Assembly (NCBI GenBank): GCA_017623935.1
Contig: JAGAOC010000092.1
Location: 1 to 40,329 of the forward strand
Source of the DNA: Agathobacter sp.
GTDB lineage: Bacteria; Bacillota; Clostridia; Lachnospirales; Lachnospiraceae
Length of the DNA: 40,329 nucleotides
Direction: 5' to 3'
The translations under genes were made by a program, and so were the position numbers. Of the stretch, positions 20,118 through 27,700 are shown one piece after another; position 1 is the first letter of the stretch, and every line of letters starts with the position of its first letter. The notes under the pieces were generated by a model that did no database searches, was not told the origin of the DNA, and was given only the letters and a program-made list of their open reading frames with translations.

Positions 20118-21081
20118 ATTACCAAAAAGATATTTCGCCGGAATTGCCGCACTGGTCATTGCGGTAGCGGGTCTTGGTCTTTCCTCTGCTTATGCAGGAA
20201 ATGAGATTGACCTGACAAAGCCATGTTCCTTAACCTTAGAGGTGGAGGGCGGATCCTATGCAGAGGATCTGGCTAAAGCAGAATTAAATGCTAAGATCTA
20301 TCAGGTTGCCACAGTAGACGAGAACGGCGTTTATACAGATTTAGAAGATTATAAGAGCCTGGGACTTGGCAATGCTGTCTTAAAAGGTGGCGATTGGAGT
20401 AAAAAAGCCCAGGATGCAGCAGCCATCGCAGCAGAGAAGACCCCGGATGCCCAGATCGCTATGACAGCAGGAAAAGGCAGCGTAAACGATTTAAAAGCAG
20501 GTATGTATCTGGTTGTTTTAGAAGATGGTCTTACCGATTGTTATGCTTATACATTTAGTCCATATCTGATCTGTCTGCCGGATAACTTATACGCTCAGAC
20601 AGGCAACGAAAGTGATAACTATTACAAGTATGATGTAACAGCAGGCTTAAAAGCAGAGCAGAGCAAACGTTATGGCGACTTAAAGATCCAAAAGACTTTA
20701 AGTTCTTATAACACTTCTTTACAGAATGTTACCTTCGTCTTTGATGTAGAGGCAGTTGATGTGAATGGAGAAGTAGTTTATAGCAATGTTGTATCAACTA
20801 CACACAATGCAGCGGGAACCAAAGAGATCGTCATCGAAGGAATCCCGGCAGGCAGCACGGTTACAGTTAAAGAGGTTTATGCAGGAGCTAGTTATAAAGT
20901 AACAGGAAATACCAGTATGAATACTGTTATTGTGGCAGATGATACTGTGACAACCGCTTTTGCTAACAATTATGATGAACAGTTAGTAAACAGCAATGGA
21001 GTAACCAACCATTTCGAGTATGATGATTCTCAGGGCTGGAAATGGGAGCGTTTAGAAGATAATAGTACAGTGAATCAGTAA
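20104..21081 (+). CDS. Secreted pilin-like protein without a sorting signal
   Basis: This 325-residue protein has a signal peptide (about 1-31, ending SSAYA). A pilin-type N-domain follows, with AKIYQVATVDENGVYTDLED and VNDLKAGMYLVVLEDG, and then a Cna-B-like domain starting at YGDLKIQKTL (about residue 194). The C-terminus, rich in Asp, Trp and Asn, ends at DNSTVNQ with no LPxTG, membrane helix or charged tail. Such a subunit could only join a fibre as its last unit, non-covalently, or by another linkage. Its start overlaps the sortase gene, so the two are translationally coupled. The low-complexity end shows no frameshift remnant of a sorting signal. Confidence 0.8.
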   Translation: MKKFKLPKRYFAGIAALVIAVAGLGLSSAYAGNEIDLTKPCSLTLEVEGGSYAEDLAKAELNAKIYQVATVDENGVYTDLEDYKSLGLGNAVLKGGDWSKKAQDAAAIAAEKTPDAQIAMTAGKGSVNDLKAGMYLVVLEDGLTDCYAYTFSPYLICLPDNLYAQTGNESDNYYKYDVTAGLKAEQSKRYGDLKIQKTLSSYNTSLQNVTFVFDVEAVDVNGEVVYSNVVSTTHNAAGTKEIVIEGIPAGSTVTVKEVYAGASYKVTGNTSMNTVIVADDTVTTAFANNYDEQLVNSNGVTNHFEYDDSQGWKWERLEDNSTVNQ

Positions 21082-21096
21082 AGGAGACAGAAAGTT

Positions 21097-21612
21097 ATGA
21101 AGAAAATAATGAAAAATAAAACATTCTGGCTCGCAGCCGCTGCTATCGTATTAGCAGGGGGTATACAGGTTCAGGACATATTAGCGTATTTTACTACCCA
21201 TGTAGAGGCTCAGGGCGGATATGAAGTTCAGATTGAAGGAGGTTCCTCCGTCATCGAAGAAGAGGTCAAGAACATGACCAAATATATCAGTCTTACTAAC
21301 AATGGAGATTGTGACTGCTATGTTCGAGTGAAAGTATTTTCAGGAAGCCAGGTAGACATCAGCTATTCCGGAAGCACAAAATGGAGCCAGAGCAAGTCAG
21401 ATGGCTACTGGTACTATAGCGACATCCTGCCAGCAGGAAGCAAGACTCAGACCTTAGAAGCCAAGATCAATGTACCAAAGGAATTCACAGATAGTTTTGA
21501 TGTTATCGTTGTTCAGGAATGTACTCCGGTCTTATATAAGACAGATGGAAGCCCATATGCAGACTGGGAGAGACAGGTTGATACCACAACAGATATCGGA
21601 ACAGCGAGATGA
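21097..21612 (+). CDS. TasA/CalY-like protein with SipW-type signal peptide (1)
   Basis: This 171-residue secreted protein has a hydrophobic signal followed by ILAYFTTH (LAYFT at 29-33), the pattern recognised by ER-type SipW signal peptidases. The mature part has the strand motif CDCYVRVKVFSG, which matches the NxGxxxxYVRV segment of TasA/camelysin-like proteins. The cysteines in DCDC are unusual in such proteins. There is no sorting signal. GGAGACAG precedes the ATG, and the gene sits in a run of five export-related genes ending with a SipW-like peptidase, its probable processing enzyme. It may be a fibre subunit or accessory. The function is inferred. Confidence 0.75.
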   Translation: MKKIMKNKTFWLAAAAIVLAGGIQVQDILAYFTTHVEAQGGYEVQIEGGSSVIEEEVKNMTKYISLTNNGDCDCYVRVKVFSGSQVDISYSGSTKWSQSKSDGYWYYSDILPAGSKTQTLEAKINVPKEFTDSFDVIVVQECTPVLYKTDGSPYADWERQVDTTTDIGTAR

Positions 21613-21629
21613 AAGGAGGCAGACGGAAA

Positions 21630-22409
21630 ATGAAACTCATAAAGAGAATCTTTGAAGGAAAAAAAGGAACACTGATCCTTTTTGCAGCGGCTGCCATCTT
21701 GATCGCGTGTAGTGCAGTAGAACCGGCACGGGCGGCGTTGACCTATTTCAGTAATGATTACACCATGCAGATGGAGATTCAGGATATCGGTGTTACCTTG
21801 GTGGAGAAATCCGCGAAAGGGACCAAAGACATTAGTAGTAGAGACTATCTGGGCAGTGATGATAGATGGAGACAGACGAGTGGAGCATTACTGACAGATA
21901 TGTTAAAAGAGACTGATGGGGAATTAGTGATCGGAAGATCTTACAAAGAAGAGCTTTCCGTAAGAAATACCGGAACCATCGATGAATATGTAAGAGTTCG
22001 GATCTTCAAGAGCTGGACAGACGAGAAGGGCAATAAAGTGACCACTTTAGCACCAAGCCTGATCGAACTGAACATGACAAACAACGGCTGGATCGTTGAT
22101 ACAGCAGCTTCTACAGAAGAGCGAACCGTTCTTTACTGGCCTCACATCTTAAAGGTGGGAGAGAGCACCGCAGCTCTTTGTGACAGTATCACCATCAGTA
22201 ATGCTATCATGTCTAAAGTCACAGAGACTACAGAGACCAAAGATGGGCTTACAACGATCACAACTACTTACTGTTATGACGGTATGAAATTTAACGTAGA
22301 AGCAGAAGTAGATGCAGTCCAGACCCATAATGCAGCAGCGGCTATCAAGAGTGCCTGGGGTGTGGATGTAAATGTTTCCGGCAATGGAACAATAAGTCTT
22401 GTAAAGTAG
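21630..22409 (+). CDS. TasA-like protein with SipW-type signal peptide (2)
   Basis: This secreted protein of about 259 residues has an N-terminal signal (14-35) followed by ALTYFSND (36-43), again the SipW-dependent pattern. The conserved strand reads GTIDEYVRVRIFKSW, parallel to the previous protein. No anchor is seen. The ATG at 21630 is preferred because AAGGAGG (21613-21619) lies ten bases upstream; an ATG at 21609 overlaps the preceding stop codon but has no clear ribosome binding site. Related small proteins in other Gram-positives build amyloid-like biofilm fibres or help anchor them. That role is inference here. Confidence 0.73.
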   Translation: MKLIKRIFEGKKGTLILFAAAAILIACSAVEPARAALTYFSNDYTMQMEIQDIGVTLVEKSAKGTKDISSRDYLGSDDRWRQTSGALLTDMLKETDGELVIGRSYKEELSVRNTGTIDEYVRVRIFKSWTDEKGNKVTTLAPSLIELNMTNNGWIVDTAASTEERTVLYWPHILKVGESTAALCDSITISNAIMSKVTETTETKDGLTTITTTYCYDGMKFNVEAEVDAVQTHNAAAAIKSAWGVDVNVSGNGTISLVK

Positions 22410-22422
22410 AGAGGGGATAGAT

Positions 22423-23181
22423 ATGAAGAAAAAGAGTTTGATCATAATGGCAGCAGCCTTGATGATGTTATCTGTTCCAACGGATGTTCATGCAGAGACT
22501 TATTCCGGAGGCAGCGGTTGGAAAGTAGATTTCGACGGGGAAGACTTGACCAGTACCTTTAAGAGTGCAGATATCAACGACGCAATGTATAAACTGCAGC
22601 CAGGAGATACCGTCAATATCGAACTGGATTTAAAGAATACTTCTGAATATGAGACAGAATGGTATATGACCAACGAAGTCTTACAGAGTTTGGAAGATTC
22701 CCAGAACGTAGCCAATGGTGGAGCCTATACATATATCTTAAGATACTATAATCCGGAAGGTGGAAGAGAGACTATCTACAGCAGTGAATCTGTAGGTGGA
22801 GAAGGGACCACAGGTGCAGGAGAAGGTCTTCATCAGGCAACAGATACATTAGAAGATTATTTCTATGTGGATTACTTAGCACCAGGAGAAGCCGGTAAGA
22901 TTACCTTGACGGTATCTTTAGATGGAGAGACCCAGGGTAACGATTATCAGGATACCATGGCAAAACTGCAGATGAATTTCGCGGTAGAGCCGATCATCGT
23001 AGATGAAGATGATCCAACCAAGGTCATTGCAAAAAGACCAGTGATCATCAAGACCGGAGATGACTTATCCGGCATGATCCCATCAGTAGTACTGTTTACA
23101 GCAGGAATAGCAGTTTTTGTGATCGCTATCGTAAAAGTACGGGCAGATAAGAAACGGGCTCATGAGAACCGAGCAGAATAA
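22423..23181 (+). CDS. Membrane-anchored TasA-like surface protein with IKTGD motif
   Basis: This 252-residue protein has a normal signal peptide ending VHA (about residue 24) and an exported domain with KLQPGDTVNIELDLKNTSEY, a pattern common in TasA-like and spore-coat-like beta proteins. The C-terminus has IIKTGDD (208-214), a membrane helix (about 217-237) and a basic tail. That tripartite layout resembles a sorting signal, but the motif is IKTGD rather than LPxTG. It may be the wall-anchored or membrane-anchored base of the SipW-branch fibre. A GAGGGGA site precedes the ATG. No exact family recognised. Confidence 0.7.
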   Translation: MKKKSLIIMAAALMMLSVPTDVHAETYSGGSGWKVDFDGEDLTSTFKSADINDAMYKLQPGDTVNIELDLKNTSEYETEWYMTNEVLQSLEDSQNVANGGAYTYILRYYNPEGGRETIYSSESVGGEGTTGAGEGLHQATDTLEDYFYVDYLAPGEAGKITLTVSLDGETQGNDYQDTMAKLQMNFAVEPIIVDEDDPTKVIAKRPVIIKTGDDLSGMIPSVVLFTAGIAVFVIAIVKVRADKKRAHENRAE

Positions 23182-23201
23182 GAGAAGGGGGCAGATTGAA
23201 A

Positions 23202-24167
23202 ATGAAGAAATTTAAGAAATGGTGTGCTGCCCTTCTGCTTACATGTATGGCAGTACTGACAGGGTTGCAGACAGTTGCTGCAGCACCTGGAGGAAATGAC
23301 ACAGAATATACTTATACCGTAACTTTTTACGCAGGAAACCAGGGGCGTTTTACCAGTACCAATGGAATCCAGGTAGATAACCATAAGACAGAATCTTCTT
23401 ATAAGATCTCCAGTCCTCAGGACGGAGGAGATAAGATCACAGTTACGGGACTTAAATATGGTGATATCGTATCTGTAAGAGCTCAGTCTAGTGTATCTTT
23501 ACAGAAATCAAAATATTACATCGGAGGAATCCGAGAGAGTGGACAGGACAACGGAACTGTCAGCAAATCTGCTTTTAAGGTAGAAGGCGACCGGGAATAT
23601 GTAGTAGCATATGGTATCAAAGGAAATATGGTAGCCTATACCGTTCACTATGTTGATGAAGAAGGAAACGCTTTATTAGAGAGCGAGACTTATTATGGAG
23701 CAGTAGGCGATCGTCCGGTCATTGCATTCCGATATGTAGATGGATACTGGCCACAGACCTATAACCTGACCAAACAGCTTAGTGCAAACGAAGCAGACAA
23801 CGTATTTACTTTCGTTTATACCCCAATGTTCTTAGATGTTGAGGGAGAAGATGAAGAAGAGGTTGTATACGTAGAAGATCCGAATGGAAATAATGACGAT
23901 GATGCAAATGCTAACATCGAAGAGGAAGATCCGAGCGATCTGATCAACTTGGATGAGCAGGATGTACCATTGGCGTATCAGCTCATGGAGAAAGTGATCG
24001 AATTTGCCAAGGAGAAGCCATTAGAGTTCATGGGACTGTCTGTCCTGATCCTAGGTTTACTTGCAGCACTGATCTTAATGATCATCTTTAAGAGAAAGAA
24101 GAAAAAGAACGAGGATGAGGCGGACCCGAATAGTGGAACAGAAAGCAAAGAAGAAAAGAACGAATAA
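23202..24167 (+). CDS. Surface protein with MucBP-like domain and membrane anchor
   Basis: This exported protein of about 321 residues has a signal peptide (to about residue 28), an N-terminal beta domain (TVTFYAGNQGRFTST), a MucBP-like domain starting at VAYTVHYVDEEGNALL (about 145-210), a very acidic linker, a membrane helix (about 274-294) and a Lys-rich then Glu-rich cytoplasmic tail. There is no sorting motif. MucBP-type domains bind mucins or act as structural repeats. GAAGGGGG (23184-23191) lies ten bases before the ATG at 23202; a TTG at 23196 is too close to it. The 3' end overlaps the SipW-like gene. Confidence 0.72.
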   Translation: MKKFKKWCAALLLTCMAVLTGLQTVAAAPGGNDTEYTYTVTFYAGNQGRFTSTNGIQVDNHKTESSYKISSPQDGGDKITVTGLKYGDIVSVRAQSSVSLQKSKYYIGGIRESGQDNGTVSKSAFKVEGDREYVVAYGIKGNMVAYTVHYVDEEGNALLESETYYGAVGDRPVIAFRYVDGYWPQTYNLTKQLSANEADNVFTFVYTPMFLDVEGEDEEEVVYVEDPNGNNDDDANANIEEEDPSDLINLDEQDVPLAYQLMEKVIEFAKEKPLEFMGLSVLILGLLAALILMIIFKRKKKKNEDEADPNSGTESKEEKNE

Positions 24168-24657
24168 CAAGGGAGTATTCTTTTTAAATCTCCTGGGGGA
24201 ATTGCTGTTAATCGGCGTAATACTGATCTGTATTCCTTTGACGTTGCCAAGATTATTTGGTTATGAAGTGTATTCTGTGGTCAGTGGCAGCATGGAGCCG
24301 GCAATTCCTACAGGAAGTCTGGTATATATAAAAGAAGCAGAACCAGAGACGATAGAGGAAAAAGAAGTCATAGCCTTTTACAGTCCTTCTAATGAGGACG
24401 CGATCATTACTCATCGAGTAGTTACAAACAAAGTAGTATCTGGAGAATTTGAGACAAAAGGGGATGCCAATCAGGCAAATGACCCACAGCCTGTTCCTTA
24501 TGCGAACCTAGTAGGAAGGGTAACCTTGTCGATCCCAATTGCGGGAAAACTACTTGCTGGAATTGTTACAACGGAAGGAAAGATCATGATTGTTGCAGTT
24601 GTAGCAGTGTCTGTTATTTTGCAGATTATAGCAGGGATGATCTCCAAAAAGAAATAA
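24115..24657 (+). CDS. sipW: ER-type signal peptidase I (SipW-like)
   Basis: This 180-residue membrane peptidase has an N-terminal helix (about 25-46) and the catalytic serine S59 in VVSGSMEPAI. In place of the bacterial lysine it has H100 in ITHRVV, with a conserved aspartate in TKGDANQANDPQPV (D117 or D123), and it has a C-terminal helix (about 157-175). This Ser/His/Asp arrangement is that of the ER/archaeal-type enzymes such as Bacillus SipW, which process TasA and TapA. Two proteins just upstream have matching LAYFT and LTYFS signals, so these are its likely substrates. The start is uncertain: ATG 24115 overlaps the previous gene by 53 bases, and a GTG at 24133 is possible. Confidence 0.88.
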   Translation: MRRTRIVEQKAKKKRTNNKGVFFLNLLGELLLIGVILICIPLTLPRLFGYEVYSVVSGSMEPAIPTGSLVYIKEAEPETIEEKEVIAFYSPSNEDAIITHRVVTNKVVSGEFETKGDANQANDPQPVPYANLVGRVTLSIPIAGKLLAGIVTTEGKIMIVAVVAVSVILQIIAGMISKKK

Positions 24658-24666
24658 AGGGAAGAG

Positions 24667-24708
24667 TGCCATATAAGAGAATTCTCTAATATGGCATTTT
24701 GCCATATT
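24667..24708 (+). promoter_or_regulatory. Two mutually exclusive hairpins before giant adhesin 2
   Basis: Hairpin 1 (24667-24696) pairs TGCCATAT with ATATGGCA plus an inner 6-bp arm and ends in TTTT. Hairpin 2 (24688-24708) pairs AATATGGCA with TGCCATATT across a three-base loop, reusing the 3' arm of hairpin 1. The pair resembles a terminator/antiterminator switch or partial terminator. Nothing else is recognised in the 123-base gap. Confidence 0.55.
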
Positions 24709-24780
24709 AAAAATAAAGACATATGTAGCATGGTAATTACCCAAGATATGTGCATCAGCTGATATAAAGAGGGAAACAAT

Positions 24781-27700
24781 ATGCGGGAAAATATGAAAAA
24801 ATATTTACAAGAATTAGGAGAAAATAAGAAAAAGCGTGGAAGAATGAAATTTCTGACTGCTTTTTGTAGTATCTGTATTTTGGTAGGAGTAGTGTGTTCT
24901 TTGATCTTGCCAGGTTTTGCTGCGGGAGATTTAGATGATGGCGAGCAGGTAAATCAAGAATTACAGATTGGTATGTCTGCCAGTCAGACTACTGCACTTA
25001 CAGGTGAGTATCTGACGGTACATCTCTATTCTACATATTCAAAAGCGAATAATACCGGGGAAAATGTTACAGTTAGAATAGATATGGGACAGCTCCCAGA
25101 GGGAATCAGTCTGCCTGATTTTATCAATGATAAATTAGAATATACCCAGGGAGAAGGGGAAGACCAGCAGACAATCCTATTGGAAATTAAGAAAGATGAG
25201 AATGATAATTCATACATTTTCTATGAGCAGCCTGCCGGATCTACACTGGATGTATATATTAATTTCCTGTGTGAGAAGGGAATTATTCCACAGGAGACCA
25301 CTATTCAATTACAAGTGGGAGAGATTACAGGTCTTGAGGATGAGAATCAGGTTAATAATACTACTCAAAATGATGGAGTCATTGATCTGACTTGGACAGC
25401 GGAACATAGCTGGGATCCGGTAACGAAAACCGTAGACAATAGTACGATCGCTGTAACAGGAGAGAATAAGCTCTCTGGAGATCTGACTTATACGATCAAA
25501 GCAAATTCCGCAAATGTAGATGGAATTGGTAAGATCTGGACGAAGTATGTTACGGTAGCAGATACATTAGTTCTTCCAACTGGTATTACATTACCAAGCG
25601 GGGCAAAAGTTAGTGATGATAAGACCGCAATCGTTACAGCGGATGGGACACAAACAATCCTTTCATTTACTAATTTAGCAGATGTAAGTGGAAGTGTGAT
25701 AAGTCTTCAGATCGTAAATGATCAGACGGTCTCTTATGTAGTACAGGTTCCAAATACTCATAAGAACGAAAGTGGTGTATTGACAGCAGAGCAAGATAAT
25801 CTTTCTCTTACTATGTTATTGAAATCTGAACTTCTGACTCTGGAAACAGATTATGCACCTGCAGCAACAGACTTTATTATCAATAGTGTGGTATTTAAGT
25901 CAGAACCATGTCAGGAATATGAGGTAACTGAAACTACGGCTACAGCAACAACTCAGCCGGTACTGAAAGATGAGACTTATGAACTGAAAAAAGTTGGCGA
26001 GTATGTAGATGACAGCATTGAAGGTGTTGTTGCCGGAGGCGAAGTAAAATATACTATTACATTGAAGAATACAGGAGAGGTGCCATTAACTGTAAAAAAA
26101 GAGGATGGAACTTCTGAAGTAGTAACGGATATCCTTTCTCAATATTACTATCTCACTGAGGCTCAGAAAGCAGCTCTTCCAACAAGTGTAACCTATGATG
26201 AAGAGAAAAATCAGATTACATGGATACCTAGTGAAGAAAAGATTCCAGTTGGAGAATCTGTAACATTGACTTTTACCGTAACAGTAAAAGATGACACAAT
26301 GTTGCAGGAGCAGGGAATTCCACTTCTGAAAAACGGAGATAAGATTCAAAATACAGCCACTTATAAAAAGAACGGCCCAAGTTCTTTAACAGTTGATGTG
26401 ATATATAGAAGACCTGTTCTGACCATTGAAAAAACAAGTCAGGATGAAGATGATGATGGTGTGAATGAAGTACATAACGGAGAAAAGATCACTTATACAA
26501 TTAAGGTAAAAGGTGATGAAGAATTAGACGGAACTGGCACCACCACAATAGAAGATACACTCCAGGAGGGACTGACTTTTGAATCGGTTACAATTGGAGG
26601 TACTGAATATACGACATCAAGTGAATGTCAACTTCATGGAAGTACAGAAGGATGTCAAAGCGAGCATAAATGTATTTTTACCATAGACGGACAGGATTTA
26701 AGTTTTAATATTGGATGTCTGAAAGCAAACGAAGAGATCACGATCAGTTATGTATGTAAAGTTGATACAGATCTTTTGGTTTATAGTAAAACTCAGATTG
26801 AAAATACTGCAACGATCCCGGATGGCTCATCCAATAATATAATTGGAGTAGATTATCCGATCAAACTTCTTAAAACAGTAGATAAAGACACTTCGGAAGC
26901 TTATGCAAGCGGAACTGTATTTACCTATAAAGTTGTTGTATCAAATGATCTGGAAAATCCAAGTGTGGGAAAAGATCTGGTGCTGGAAGATCAGCTTCCG
27001 GAGGGTCTGCTTCCATATGGATATGATCTCATACAGACAAATAAATCCACAAATGAAACTCAGACCATAGAATGGGAAGATTTTGTGGGGGGAACCTATG
27101 ACACAACGACTTACAGTTATACTACTACAATAGATGGTATTACTACAAATGTAGAGAATGTATCCGGCAAAGTAAAACTGAGTTGGAATGTGGGTGAATT
27201 GGCAGCTGGAGAAAGCTATGAGATATCTTATCAGGCTCAGATGACTTTAACAGAGGAACAGATCGAGTCAGGAAGATCTTATAAGTTCATGAACGTGGCA
27301 ACCGTTGATGGAATCACAAGTGAGGTCACTGTAACAGGTGGTGTAAAAGTTGGTAGCTTAAAGATCAGTAAACAGTTCCTGAAATATATAGGAGATCGTG
27401 TATATAAGGGTGGAAGATACAAAGACACAGATCCTCAGATGAATGTAGAATTTGTATTGTCTGGTGTTGATCCTAAGGGTAACCAGATCGTGTTTGAAGA
27501 TGGATCTACCGAGTTATCTGTAAAAGTAAAAGATTTTACAGTTCATTCCAATGAAGTTACATTTATCTATGAATTCGATAAACTTCCAGTGGGAACTTAT
27601 ACCCTGCAGGAGAAAAACTATGAGTTAGATGGTCACACAGTATATCCAAATATAGGAGTTACCTATAATGGGGAAAATACTTATTTTGGAGATACAGCAG

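Noticed and set aside
24763-24768. TATAAA as a promoter for giant adhesin 2
   Set aside because: A start about seven bases downstream would fall within the ribosome binding site of the gene, and no -35 element is present.
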